A stretch of DNA of 64,000 bases from Marinobacter salarius (GTDB lineage Bacteria > Pseudomonadota > Gammaproteobacteria > Pseudomonadales > Oleiphilaceae), in assembly GCF_032922745.1 (NCBI RefSeq), contig NZ_CP136693.1:3782001-3846000 (forward strand), read 5' to 3'. The notes below the pieces were generated by a model. The model did not search any database and had not been told where the DNA came from. It saw only the letters and a list, made by a program, of their open reading frames with translations. Of the stretch, positions 45,608-55,530 are shown piece after piece (position 1 is the first letter of the stretch; each line of letters starts with the position of its first letter). The position numbers were made by a program, and so were the translations under genes.

Positions 45608-46261
45608 ATGTCGCTACTCACATCGCTGATCAAAGCCAGCACCCAGTTCCAGCAGGCCATGGAAAAGAAACAGCCGGCGGCATCGGGCAATGCGGCACCA
45701 AAGCCCACAGCGCCGGAGGCGCCGGCCTCAGCAACTGATGACCGGTTCACCCTGTCCGAGCGGGCGAGTTTCGATACCGGCCACCCCAAGTCCACCCGAT
45801 TGCAGATGGCGGAATACAAACAAACCGTCGGGCAGGACCTTGCCTATATGCGAGAAACGCTGCGGCATAAACTTGCCGAATACAAACTCAACCCGGCAAC
45901 CAGTGCGGAAGTTTCGAAGAACGACGAAGGCAAGATCAGCGTTGGTGGTGGCATCCCAGAGGAAAGCCGTAGCCGTATCGAACAGGACCTGAACAACAGC
46001 AAGCCGTTCGGGGAGGCATTCAGCCGGCTCAGCGCCAGCGAGCCCACCCTGCATTTTGTGGACAACGCGCTCAAACTGAACAAGGCATACGGCGTGAACA
46101 ATTCACTGCTGGACACCCTGGTCAGCGATAACCAACAATTCAACGGCCTGCAGGACCTGGCGCACCGCTACGACAGCCTGCGCAGAACCATTAATACCGA
46201 TCAGGCGACCAACTACGCAGACCGCAAAAATTTCGCCCTGAGCCTCAACACCCGGGCCTGA
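45608..46261 (+). CDS. Conserved hypothetical protein
   Basis: 217 residues, not recognised. It has an Ala/Pro-rich stretch (about 22-45) and then helical segments with repeated charged residues (AEYKQTVGQDLAYMRETL, AHRYDSLRRTINTDQ). No signal peptide or membrane segment is evident. It marks the first gene of the core-like part of the window. GGAGG is present upstream. Confidence 0.6.
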   Translation: MSLLTSLIKASTQFQQAMEKKQPAASGNAAPKPTAPEAPASATDDRFTLSERASFDTGHPKSTRLQMAEYKQTVGQDLAYMRETLRHKLAEYKLNPATSAEVSKNDEGKISVGGGIPEESRSRIEQDLNNSKPFGEAFSRLSASEPTLHFVDNALKLNKAYGVNNSLLDTLVSDNQQFNGLQDLAHRYDSLRRTINTDQATNYADRKNFALSLNTRA

Positions 46262-46266
46262 TTCCG

Positions 46267-46890
46267 CTAAATCCGGAAGGGCTCTGGGTCCCCTTTACCG
46301 ACGCGAGTCACCTCCGGTGCATCCCCAGTCATGTTCACCACGGTGGTCGCCTCCAGGCCGCAAAAACCACCATCGATGATCAGATCCAGCTCGTGTTCCA
46401 GAGTTTCCCGGATGTCATAAGGGTCGGTCATCGGGTCCTCGTCACCCGGCAATATCAGAGTACTGCTCATGATGGGTTCGCCCAGTTCCGCCAGCAGCGC
46501 CTGCACAATCGCGTTGTCCGGCACCCGCATGCCAATGGTTTTACGCTTGGGGTGTAACAGACGGCGTGGTACTTCACTGGTGGCGTCCAGAATGAATGTG
46601 TAAGCCCCCGGCGTGAAGTTCTTGAGCAGCCGATACTGGGTGTTGTCGACCTTCGCGAACACGCCGATGTCCGAAAGGTCCCGGCACATCAGGGTGAAGT
46701 TGTGCTTGTCATCCAGGCGGCGAATGCGCTTTATCCGGTCCGCTGCCTGCTTGTCACCGAGGTGACAGCCAATGGCGTAGGCGGAATCGGTCGGATATAC
46801 AATAACGCCTCCCTTGCGGAGAATATCCACGGCCTGGTTGATCAGCCGCTTCTGGGGCGTTTCCGGGTGAATCTGGAAGAACTGGCTCAC
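46267..46890 (-). CDS. Sua5/YciO/YrdC-family protein, YciO-like
   Basis: 207 residues with the YrdC-type nucleotide/RNA-binding fold: KGGVIVYPTDSAYAIGC near the start and TRVGKGDPEPFRI at the end. The family makes or uses threonylcarbamoyl-AMP for tRNA modification; the length and the HFTLMCRDLSDI form fit YciO more than Sua5. Its start overlaps the bolA-like stop by 4 bp. Confidence 0.85.
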   Translation of the reverse strand: MSQFFQIHPETPQKRLINQAVDILRKGGVIVYPTDSAYAIGCHLGDKQAADRIKRIRRLDDKHNFTLMCRDLSDIGVFAKVDNTQYRLLKNFTPGAYTFILDATSEVPRRLLHPKRKTIGMRVPDNAIVQALLAELGEPIMSSTLILPGDEDPMTDPYDIRETLEHELDLIIDGGFCGLEATTVVNMTGDAPEVTRVGKGDPEPFRI

Positions 46891-47231
46891 TGGCCACCTC
46901 CGGATGCAAAGGCCGGATCATTCTTGGAGCCGCCCATGCAATTGGGAGAATCAGGCGCAGCCTGGCCGGACCTCTCCCACTCCTGTGGTGAATACACATG
47001 CAGCGCCAGGGCGTGGACGCCACCGGCCATTTCGTCCGCCAGTATTTTGTAGATGGCTTGGTGCCGCTTGACCTTACCCTGCCCCTCGAACTCTGAAGAC
47101 ACCAGAGTCACCTTGAAATGGGTTTCAGAATTCGGCGGCACGCTATGTTTGTGGCTCTCGTTTTCAACCATGAGGTGTTGGCTGTCGAAAGCGCTTGTCA
47201 GCTTTTGCTCAATGGCTTGTTGTGTGGACAT
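46887..47231 (-). CDS. BolA-family protein
   Basis: 114 residues with the BolA fold: ENESHKHSVPPNSETHFKVTLVS carries the conserved His, and the KRHQAIYKILADEM helix follows. It is longer than usual because of a Ser/Gly-rich C-terminal tail. BolA proteins work with monothiol glutaredoxins in Fe-S handling. Coupled to the YciO-like gene. Confidence 0.88.
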   Translation of the reverse strand: MSTQQAIEQKLTSAFDSQHLMVENESHKHSVPPNSETHFKVTLVSSEFEGQGKVKRHQAIYKILADEMAGGVHALALHVYSPQEWERSGQAAPDSPNCMGGSKNDPAFASGGGQ

Positions 47232-47354
47232 AAACAGGCCTGCTCCTGATTGAATGTGTTATGGAACAGTCTACTACACCAAACGCTGTGTTACCTTGAC
47301 AGGATACAGACAAAGCGCCATCTTCCATCCCCACCCGAAAACTGCTTCCGACTT

Positions 47355-49520
47355 ATGCGCCTGTACATTGCTGAAAAACCAAGCCTGGGCCGGGCAATTG
47401 CTGCTGCCCTCCCCGCTCCCCATCAGAAGGGGAACGGATGGATTCGTTGCGGCGAAGGAAGCAACGCAAGCACCGTTAGCTGGTGCATCGGCCACCTATT
47501 GGAACCGGCGGAACCCGGCCAGTACGACCCGCGCTGGAAAAAATGGCGACAGGAAGATTTGCCTCTGTTTCCCGGGCGCTGGGAGGTGATGCCCAAGGAC
47601 AGCGTACGCCAGCAGCTAAAGGTATTGGAGTCTCTGATCCGCAAGGCGGCGACCATTGTCCACGCCGGCGATCCGGACAGGGAAGGCCAACTGCTGGTGG
47701 ACGAAGTCATCCGCTACACGGGTGCCACGTGCCCGGTGCAGAGAATCCTGATCAACGACCTGACTCCGGCGGCCGTGGCAAAGGCCATCCAGGCTCCCAA
47801 GGACAATCGTGAGTTTCGCCGCCTGTCCCATTCCGCCCTCGCCCGCCAGCGGGCGGACTGGCTCTACGGCATTAATCTTACCCGTTTCTATACCCTGTCC
47901 TACCAGCAGCAGGGCCAGCAGGGCGTGTATTCCGTCGGCCGTGTACAAACCCCGGTGCTCGGATTGGTGGTGGCTCGGGACACCACCATTGAGAACTTCC
48001 AGCCGAAACCTTTTTTCCGCGTTCAGGCGACGTGCCACGCGGTGGATGAGGAATCGGACCAGCAATCGTTTACGGCACGCTGGCAACCCTCGGAAGCATA
48101 CCGGGAATACCTGGATGAGGAAGACCGTTTATTGGACAGCGATGTGGCCAGGCAGATCGCCGAGGCCGTAGAAGGACGGCCCGGCAAAGTTACGGAATCC
48201 CGTTTCCGCGACAGGAACGAAGCGCCACCCCTGCCATTTTCACTCTCTGCCCTGCAGATCGAGGCGGGACGACTGTTCCGCATGGGCGCGAAAGACGTAT
48301 TGGACACCGCCCAGAACCTGTACGAACGCCATCAGTTGATTACCTATCCCCGTTCGGACTGTCGTTATCTGCCGGAAGGACATTTTGACCAGCGCCAGAG
48401 TGTGGTGCACGCCATTGGCAATGTCGCCGGCGAACTGGCGACAGCCTGCGAGGCGACGGATCTGAACCGCCGCACCGAAGCCTGGAATGACAAGAAGGTG
48501 GATGCCCACCACGCTATCATCCCTACGGCCAGAAAGGCGCCCAATGGACGTCTGAGCGAAGCTGAGAGGAACATTTACGAACTGATCAGCCGGTATTACC
48601 TGATGCAGTTCAGCGCCGACGCCATTCACCGGGAAGGCAAGTTAACTGTCGGGATTGGCGAACACGCGTTCAGGGCGACAGAAACCGCTGTTCTTCAGCC
48701 GGGTTGGAAAACCCTGGAAATTCGCCAGCGGGAAAGCCGACAGGAGGCCGCCAAAGCGCCCCTCCCCCGCCTGGAGAACGGTGACCCCATACTCTGTGAC
48801 TCGGTGGACATCGCCGAGCGCAAAACCCAGCCACCCCAATACTTCACCGACGCCACGCTGCTGTCAGCGATGACCAATATCGCTCGCTTTGTCAGCGATC
48901 CAGAGCTTCGCAAAACCCTGCGTGAGACCGATGGGCTGGGCACTGAGGCCACGCGGGCGGCGATCATTGATACCCTGTTCCGGCGCGACTATCTATACCG
49001 GGACAAGCGCCACATCCGGTCAACGCCGAAGGGAAAGGCGTTGATTGATTCATTGCCGGAATCCGTCAGCAAGCCGGATATGACGGCCATCTGGGAAGCC
49101 ACCCTGGAAAGTATTCGCCGCGGTGAGGGCAATCCCAAGCAGTTTATTGCAGACCTGAAAGAACAGATACGCGGGTTCATCAATACCCCAGAGCAGGAAG
49201 CCAAGACAGCCCCACCAGGCGAGGGGCAGCCGCACTGCCCCAAGTGCCGAGCTCCCATGCGCCAGCGCGAGGGCAAGTTTGGTGCCTTCCATGCCTGCAC
49301 CCGCTTTCCGGACTGCAAAGGCACACGGCCCATTGAGGACCAGTCGCCGGCGGATGGCACGGGAGAAAAACCCATTCCCTGCCCGCACTGTTTTTCGCCC
49401 CTGGTGCGCAGACAAGGCAAAAAAGGCTGGTTCTGGGGCTGCAGTAATTTCCCCGGCTGCCGACAAACACTGGATGACGACAACGGAAAGCCTGCGATCC
49501 GTTTACGCAACACTACATAA
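47355..49520 (+). CDS. topB: DNA topoisomerase III
   Basis: 721 residues: Toprim domain from MRLYIAEKPSLGRAIA with acidic HAGDPDREGQLLVDE, topoisomerase I fold with active-site Tyr in LITYPRSDCRYLPEGHF, and two C-terminal Cys4 zinc fingers (CPKCRAPM...CTRFPDCKG and CPHCFSPL...CSNFPGC). It resolves DNA interlinks. The ATG at 47355 is the natural start; a longer upstream frame lacks homology. Slightly longer than E. coli TopB because of the zinc fingers. Confidence 0.93.
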   Translation: MRLYIAEKPSLGRAIAAALPAPHQKGNGWIRCGEGSNASTVSWCIGHLLEPAEPGQYDPRWKKWRQEDLPLFPGRWEVMPKDSVRQQLKVLESLIRKAATIVHAGDPDREGQLLVDEVIRYTGATCPVQRILINDLTPAAVAKAIQAPKDNREFRRLSHSALARQRADWLYGINLTRFYTLSYQQQGQQGVYSVGRVQTPVLGLVVARDTTIENFQPKPFFRVQATCHAVDEESDQQSFTARWQPSEAYREYLDEEDRLLDSDVARQIAEAVEGRPGKVTESRFRDRNEAPPLPFSLSALQIEAGRLFRMGAKDVLDTAQNLYERHQLITYPRSDCRYLPEGHFDQRQSVVHAIGNVAGELATACEATDLNRRTEAWNDKKVDAHHAIIPTARKAPNGRLSEAERNIYELISRYYLMQFSADAIHREGKLTVGIGEHAFRATETAVLQPGWKTLEIRQRESRQEAAKAPLPRLENGDPILCDSVDIAERKTQPPQYFTDATLLSAMTNIARFVSDPELRKTLRETDGLGTEATRAAIIDTLFRRDYLYRDKRHIRSTPKGKALIDSLPESVSKPDMTAIWEATLESIRRGEGNPKQFIADLKEQIRGFINTPEQEAKTAPPGEGQPHCPKCRAPMRQREGKFGAFHACTRFPDCKGTRPIEDQSPADGTGEKPIPCPHCFSPLVRRQGKKGWFWGCSNFPGCRQTLDDDNGKPAIRLRNTT

Positions 49521-49634
49521 CGACACTGAAGCGAAATTGCGGATTTGTAATAATATGAAGCGGAATTCAATACCCATTCCCCGCCGTCGGCCGGGAAGCC
49601 TGAATATGACAAATTTGATGTCGGGAGACGTTTG

Positions 49635-50360
49635 ATGCGAATTGCCCTGCTTGAGGACGAACATGAACAGGCTCAGCACATTCAGTCTGTGTTGTCCGAG
49701 CGCGGGCACCACTGCGACAGTTTTCCGTCAGGCCAGGCATTTCTGAGCGCGGTCCTTCACCGCAGCTATGATCTGCTGGTGATGGATTGGCAAATACCCG
49801 ACATGACCGGGATTGAGGTTCTGGAAAGCGTACGTGCGCAGTTGAACTGGCAGATTCCGGTGGTGTTTCTCACCCAGCGCGACAGCGAGACGGACATCGT
49901 ACGTGCGCTGGATGCTGGTGCTGACGACTACCTCGCCAAACCCGCTCGCGAGGCAGAACTGGTGGCGCGCATCAATGCATTGGCACGTCGCACCAGCCCC
50001 GATACCGAAAAAGAATCGTTGCAGTACGGCCCTTTCGAGATCAATACCCAGCTTCGGACCATTGCGCTTCACGGCAACGTGCTGACGCTGACCGACAAGG
50101 ATTTTGACCTGACCCTGTTCCTGTTCCAGAACCAGGGCCGGCTACTGACCCGCGAGATGCTGCTTGAGCGGGTATGGGGACTGGCGAAAGACATCAATAC
50201 CCGTACCGTGGACACGCACATGAGCCGGCTTCGCCGCAGACTGGGCCTTAATCCCGAAAACGGCTTCCGCATCAAGACCATTTACCAGCGCGGCTATCGT
50301 CTTGAGGCCATGAAAGCCTCTGGCCCGGATGAGAACGTACCGGTCATGGAACAAGCCTGA
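49635..50360 (+). CDS. OmpR-family response regulator
   Basis: 241 residues, receiver domain with phospho-acceptor Asp51 (LLVMDWQIPD) and the Lys in AKPARE, then a winged-helix DNA-binding domain ending GYRLEAMKAS. GGAGACG lies before the ATG. It is followed within one base by a FecR/LysM protein and then a CHASE2 kinase, suggesting a three-gene signalling unit. Confidence 0.88.
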   Translation: MRIALLEDEHEQAQHIQSVLSERGHHCDSFPSGQAFLSAVLHRSYDLLVMDWQIPDMTGIEVLESVRAQLNWQIPVVFLTQRDSETDIVRALDAGADDYLAKPAREAELVARINALARRTSPDTEKESLQYGPFEINTQLRTIALHGNVLTLTDKDFDLTLFLFQNQGRLLTREMLLERVWGLAKDINTRTVDTHMSRLRRRLGLNPENGFRIKTIYQRGYRLEAMKASGPDENVPVMEQA

Positions 50361-50361
50361 C

Positions 50362-51999
50362 ATGAGTCAATGCGTCACCCTGCGAACGTTCACCGGTTTG
50401 CTGCTCCTAATCAGCTCCCTGGCGGCGTTGCCAGTACAGGCGGAACTTTCGGTCACCCGGGGCTCCCAGGCGGCCACTGCTACCCCTGAATCCAATGCGA
50501 CGCCGGAGTGGATCTATACGGTACGACCCGGTGAACATTTTGCGGAGATCGCTGACGCATTGTTGTCCAAGGATATTCCCGCCATTCGCCTGCTACAGCA
50601 TAACGGCATCGATAACCCCGCCAAGGTGGGCAGTGGAGACAACCTGAGAATTCCCCTTGCCTGGCTTCAGCGCCAACCCAACCCTGCGCGGGTCAACTCG
50701 GTGACCGGGTCGGTGCAACTGATTTCCGGTAGTGACGGCACCAAACGCCCCCTGACCAGCGATTCCCTGATTCGGGTGGGTGATGAAATCCGGTCACAGG
50801 CTGGCACGGCAACCATCGAACTTGCTGACGGCTCTGTAGTGCGGATATCACCGCATTCCCGCCTCGCCTTCAATCGCCTGACGCAGTATGGGAAGTCCGG
50901 CATGGTGGACACCCGCCTGCGCCTCAATCAGGGCGAAATTGAAACCCAGGTGAAACCCGTGATCGAGGGCGGTTCACGTTTTGAGATCGAAACACCCTCC
51001 GCGGTGGCGGCGGTCAGGGGCACCATGTTTACCCTCAGGACTGCGCCCGGCATGACCGATCTACGGGTTACCGAGGGCGAGGTATCGTTTGGCCCGCCGG
51101 GGCAAACACGCCGGATTCCAGCTGGTTATAGCGCCAGCGTTTCAACCGCAGGTGTGGGCAGAATGAGCATCCGCCGCCTGCCCCCAGCTCCGGAGATTAA
51201 CCCCCTGCCGCAGCAGTTGAAGCAACTTCCTGCACAGTTGAGCTGGACGCCCAACGGAGCCAACAGCCATCGCGTGGATATCTTTGATGCCGAGTCCGGC
51301 CGCTGGATTAACAGCAACGAAGTCAGCGACAATGATTTCGATATTAACCTGCTGGACAATGGCCGCTACGAGATTCACCTTGCCGCCATCGACAATCGTG
51401 GCATGGCTGGCATGCCCGGCGTCATGTCTTTCGAAGTCGATCTACAGGCCCGGACTGCCGCACTGGAACAACCGGAACCAGGCGCGACCGTTAACGACGA
51501 CATGCCCGAGTTCCGATGGCGGTTGCGCGGCGAAAACGAAGTCGCCCGAGTGGAAATTGCGGAGGACAAAGACTTTGGAAACACGATTGCCACCAGCGAG
51601 TGGGCGCCTGATGAAAGCGCGCTGCCTTCTCGACCACTGACACCGGGACAATACTACTGGCGGGTGGTCACCGAGGCCGGCGGCAATTCTGTGGCCACGA
51701 GTGAGGCACGCTCGCTGGTCGTGAACGGGACCTTGCCACCGGTTCGCATCATCAGTGTCAACTACGTCGATAGCCAGGTAAGGGTATTCTGGCAGAAGGT
51801 GGATACTGCAACCGATTATCGCCTGCAGCTGTCTGAAGAACCGGGATTTAACAACATCATCAAAGAGGCTACGCTGTCGGATACCACTGCGGCCTTGCGC
51901 CTCATTCCCGGAAGACGGTATTTTGTTCGCCTGAAAGCCCTCTCTGACGGTCCGCTCGAAAGCCGGTGGGGACCAGGGAGGGAATTGTTTCTGGAATAA
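50362..51999 (+). CDS. Exported LysM-FecR domain protein
   Basis: 545 residues: signal peptide (about 1-28), LysM-like domain (YTVRPGEHFAEIADALL, about 50-100), FecR domain (about 130-260, with VVRISPHSRLAFN), then several fibronectin-like repeats (PEFRWRLRGENEVARVEIAE, YYWRVVTEAGGN) to the end. The FecR fold is a periplasmic signalling domain. In this operon it may present an envelope signal to the CHASE2 kinase. No ligand can be named. Confidence 0.8.
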   Translation: MSQCVTLRTFTGLLLLISSLAALPVQAELSVTRGSQAATATPESNATPEWIYTVRPGEHFAEIADALLSKDIPAIRLLQHNGIDNPAKVGSGDNLRIPLAWLQRQPNPARVNSVTGSVQLISGSDGTKRPLTSDSLIRVGDEIRSQAGTATIELADGSVVRISPHSRLAFNRLTQYGKSGMVDTRLRLNQGEIETQVKPVIEGGSRFEIETPSAVAAVRGTMFTLRTAPGMTDLRVTEGEVSFGPPGQTRRIPAGYSASVSTAGVGRMSIRRLPPAPEINPLPQQLKQLPAQLSWTPNGANSHRVDIFDAESGRWINSNEVSDNDFDINLLDNGRYEIHLAAIDNRGMAGMPGVMSFEVDLQARTAALEQPEPGATVNDDMPEFRWRLRGENEVARVEIAEDKDFGNTIATSEWAPDESALPSRPLTPGQYYWRVVTEAGGNSVATSEARSLVVNGTLPPVRIISVNYVDSQVRVFWQKVDTATDYRLQLSEEPGFNNIIKEATLSDTTAALRLIPGRRYFVRLKALSDGPLESRWGPGRELFLE

Positions 52000-52032
52000 C
52001 CCACAATTTCCTGATACCCGACAGCAGGCCCC

Positions 52033-54600
52033 ATGACCCGGAACTGGTTTCCCATTAAAACAACACCTTGGACGCTGGGCCTGCCACTACTGACATTTTT
52101 GCTACTGTTCCAGACGACCTCTGCTCCAGAGCGCCTGGACTTCTGGCTTTACGACACCCTTATCACCGCAACACCCGCAGAACCGGCCGATGACGTCGTT
52201 GTTATCGCCATTGACGAACTGAGCATGGATCGCCTGGGGCGCTGGCCCTGGCCACGGACAACCCATGCACAGCTCATTGAGAAACTCCATCAGGCCGGCG
52301 CCAAAACGATTGTCTTCGACATCCTGTTCCCCGAACCATCGCCGGCAGACCAGGCAATGGCCAACGCCATGCAGAAACACGGCAACGTCATCCTGCCGCT
52401 TCATCTGTCGCCGCCCTCCCGGCACTACCTGATCAGCGAACAACTTCCCGCCCCTGCGTTGGCGTCCGCAGCTGCAACGCTTGGGCACGCCCACGTGGAG
52501 CTTGACGAAGACGGCTTGGCGCGAGGACTTTATCTGTTCAATGGCCTGGGTGATCAGCTATGGCCCAGCCTGGCACTGGCGGCCTCTGATACACCGTCAC
52601 CGGGCCCGGAAATATCCAGTGTGCCGCCCTACACAAACGTCAGACAGCACTACCGCGCCATTCCAATGGCTGGTGGTGCCGGGACGCTGCCTTCCCACTC
52701 CTATACCAAGGTGCTTGATGGGCAATTCGCAAAGGATGCTTTCAAAGGGCAAACCGTGTTTGTGGGAGCAACCGCACCGGGCTTTGGCGACATCCTGCCC
52801 ACCCCGTTTTCGGGCCTCAAACAGCCCATGTCCGGCGTTGAGTTCCACGCCAACAGCTATTCCGCATTGGTGAAAGACGAATTGATATCACGGGTATCGA
52901 AGCCTATTGCGATTGGTCTCGCCGTTTTTATCATCGCTCTATTGTCGTTCACCCTACCCCGCATGCGACCGGCACGTAGTATTTTGCTCTGTTTGACTAG
53001 CCTCGGCTTATTGGCTCTTCTGCATGCGCTGCTGTTGGTCGGAGCCAAGCTCTGGCTACCGATCTCCCACGCCATCGTGATTCCCCTGCTGGCGCTGCCC
53101 GTATCCAGCGCACTACGGCTGGCCATGACCAACAGCTTCCTCAACCGGCAGCTTGACGAGCTTGCCCGCGGGCCCACCATGACCCTCGAAGAGCCGTCAC
53201 TGAGGCACCCACCGCAACTGCTCAGCCATTTCCAGGCCCTGCTTCAACCAGAGGGCTGGTTGTTGGCTGAAGGCGGTGAGGTGATCACGTCGTCTGGCCT
53301 GACCTCCGGCGATATCCCTCCACTGGAAACTCCCGGCCACTGGCATCACATTGAGGGCCAGAGTTGGATCGGCCTGGTACGCAATGGCGTAACCTACAAA
53401 ATCGGGCTCAAACTGCCTAATAACCTGAGTCGGGAGGCGACCCAGCGTTACCTCCGCCGTTTGCCGCTGTCCAGCCCCCCTTCGCAGGCGCCCAAACCGG
53501 GGCCACGGGAAAACATCTCAGCCCGAATCGAGCGAGTACGCGTGGCGACCGAGCGCATGAGTCAGATGCAGAGGTTTATCAGGCGCAGCTTCGAACGCAT
53601 GCCGGACGGCATTATCGTAACCGACGAGTTAGGCGTTATCCGCTTTGCCAACGGCCACATTGAAGAATGGTTTCGTGAACCCATGCCAAGCCTTAGCGGC
53701 CTGCCCCTGGCCAGACTTCTGGAGGGACATGACCCACGGGACAATCCGCCCTGGCATGAAACCGTCTCGGAAACCCTTACGCTGGCCCAGAGCCGCACCG
53801 TGGACCTACGGATTCGAAATAAGGATTTCCTGATTCACTTCGCACCGTTCGCACTTCCCGACAGCGATCAAAATGGCATTATCGCCAACATATCGGACAT
53901 CTCGGAGCTCAGGGAACAGCAGCGACAACACCGGGAGGCCATCGACTTCATTTCCCACGATGTTCGCTCACCGCTGGTTTCCCAACTTGCATTGATCGAA
54001 CAGCTCAAGCGGAATCGTGGCCATATCGAGCCGGAACAGCTCGACCAACTGGGCCGGCTAGCGAAACGAAGCTATCACCTTGCCGAAGAATTCGTGCAGC
54101 TTGCCAGGGCCGAACAGCTGACTGAGACCCGATTTTACGAATGCGAATTTTTGGCCATCGTCGAGAACGCCCGCGACAGCGTCAGCGAGCAGGCCGCCGA
54201 GAAAAGCATTCAGCTATTACTTCAGGGAACCGAGGATTTATGGCTGAAAGGAAATGCAGAACTGCTTGAACGCACCGTGATCAATCTGTTGACCAATGCC
54301 GTGCAGTACAGCCCCTCCGGCTCGATCGTCAATATCCAGGTCTTTCAGGCGGGCCACCAAGCATGCCTTACCGTAACCGACGAGGGAGAAGGCATTGCTC
54401 CCGAAGAGATTCCCTACTTGTTTGACCGTTATCAGCGCAAGAAAAGCAGTGAGATTTCCGGCAACCATGGCACGGGCCTTGGGCTGTCGTTTGTGAACGT
54501 TGTGGTCGAAAAGCATCGCGGTGAAATCACCCTTCGCTCGCGCCCCGGAGAAGGGTCGGCCTTTACTCTAAAACTGCCGGTAACGCACCCACTGGGCTAA
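52033..54600 (+). CDS. CHASE2-domain hybrid sensor histidine kinase
   Basis: 855 residues: membrane helix near the start, extracytoplasmic CHASE2 domain (about 30-275; VVVIAIDELSMDRLGRWPWP), three or so membrane helices (about 285-360), PAS-like domain (about 515-630), HisKA with DFISHDVRSPLVSQ and ATPase motifs (NLLTNAVQYSP, DEGEGIAPEE, GTGLGLSFVNV). It follows the FecR protein by 33 bp and is probably the partner of the response regulator at 49635. Confidence 0.88.
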   Translation: MTRNWFPIKTTPWTLGLPLLTFLLLFQTTSAPERLDFWLYDTLITATPAEPADDVVVIAIDELSMDRLGRWPWPRTTHAQLIEKLHQAGAKTIVFDILFPEPSPADQAMANAMQKHGNVILPLHLSPPSRHYLISEQLPAPALASAAATLGHAHVELDEDGLARGLYLFNGLGDQLWPSLALAASDTPSPGPEISSVPPYTNVRQHYRAIPMAGGAGTLPSHSYTKVLDGQFAKDAFKGQTVFVGATAPGFGDILPTPFSGLKQPMSGVEFHANSYSALVKDELISRVSKPIAIGLAVFIIALLSFTLPRMRPARSILLCLTSLGLLALLHALLLVGAKLWLPISHAIVIPLLALPVSSALRLAMTNSFLNRQLDELARGPTMTLEEPSLRHPPQLLSHFQALLQPEGWLLAEGGEVITSSGLTSGDIPPLETPGHWHHIEGQSWIGLVRNGVTYKIGLKLPNNLSREATQRYLRRLPLSSPPSQAPKPGPRENISARIERVRVATERMSQMQRFIRRSFERMPDGIIVTDELGVIRFANGHIEEWFREPMPSLSGLPLARLLEGHDPRDNPPWHETVSETLTLAQSRTVDLRIRNKDFLIHFAPFALPDSDQNGIIANISDISELREQQRQHREAIDFISHDVRSPLVSQLALIEQLKRNRGHIEPEQLDQLGRLAKRSYHLAEEFVQLARAEQLTETRFYECEFLAIVENARDSVSEQAAEKSIQLLLQGTEDLWLKGNAELLERTVINLLTNAVQYSPSGSIVNIQVFQAGHQACLTVTDEGEGIAPEEIPYLFDRYQRKKSSEISGNHGTGLGLSFVNVVVEKHRGEITLRSRPGEGSAFTLKLPVTHPLG

Positions 54601-54646
54601 GGGCCAGGCAGTACCGATACTCCAGATCAGACATACGCAGCCCGAG

Positions 54647-55048
54647 TTAGATGGTTTTACTGACCGGTGCTGATGGCGCACTCATCAAACCATCGGCATC
54701 TTCCACTTGGATGGTGAAGTACCAGGTGCCATCGTCCAGGTTATCAAAGATGTATTCCATGGTTCCGGCATCGCCAATCCGCACCGTTTCGGAAAGCCTT
54801 TCTGGGTTCTGGCCATAGTTGATGACGTAGCCGGACAACTCGCCCATCTTGATGCCATCACCGTTCGCTCGAGTTGACGGAGCGTTCCAGCTCAGCGACG
54901 CCGAACGCTCGAAGATCCCTGACGGGGAACCTTGCGCGACACCTTCCCTGCTGGAACTCCCTGACGAATCGCCACCACATCCCGTAATCACAACTCCTAC
55001 AAAAAACGCGGCTATACATTTTTGTGACATTTTAATGACGCGATTCAT
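54647..55048 (-). CDS. Small lipoprotein with fibronectin type III domain
   Basis: 133 residues with a lipoprotein signal (MNRVIKMSQ through VITGCGG; lipobox ITGC), a Ser/Gly linker and one fibronectin type III-like domain (ASLSWNAPSTRANGD, YVINYGQNP, WYFTIQVEDADG). It is probably an outer-membrane lipoprotein of unknown role. The start is uncertain: a GTG at 55060 or the ATG at 55030 also precede the signal. Confidence 0.7.
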   Translation of the reverse strand: MNRVIKMSQKCIAAFFVGVVITGCGGDSSGSSSREGVAQGSPSGIFERSASLSWNAPSTRANGDGIKMGELSGYVINYGQNPERLSETVRIGDAGTMEYIFDNLDDGTWYFTIQVEDADGLMSAPSAPVSKTI

Positions 55049-55383
55049 AGTTTTTTTCACCAATACTTCGTCTATTTGGGAAATTATACAAAGCGGCGGC
55101 GAGTATCGATGTGAATGGCATCATCATACCAGTTAAAAAACTGTCAATTTTTCGACAAGAAACGGTAATAAAATTGCAAAATGCCTCAAAACACTTGGAT
55201 CTGCAGGCAAGTTTTTGCCCGACGCACCAACCTTGAGCGATGCTTTCGGTACCAAGGCATTAGATTTGAAGCAAGCTAATGGAAGGGAGTTGCAAAAAGG
55301 TAGAAAAATGTGCGAGCGGAATTCAGTACTGAAACAAGTAAAACAGACACAAAAAAGCCGGTCAAAGACCGGCTTTTTATAAG
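55049..55383. other. Intergenic region before the initiator tRNA
   Basis: About 335 bp without a gene I can support. It is AT-rich near 55140-55200 and holds the terminator at 55352-55379. A promoter for the lipoprotein gene is likely here but no clear -35/-10 pair stands out. Confidence 0.4.
55352..55379 (-). terminator. Intrinsic terminator after tRNA
   Basis: Perfect 7-bp stem GCCGGTC/GACCGGC with 3-nt loop, flanked by A6 on the left and T5 on the right, so it can work in both directions. It ends the minus-strand tRNA transcript 5 bp after the CCA. Confidence 0.9.
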
Positions 55384-55460
<77 letters not shown>

Positions 55461-55530
55461 TCAAACTGGTTGTTTACCGGGGCCTACCCCGATCAACGTG
55501 CGCGTATACTAAGGATTTGACCGGAAACTG

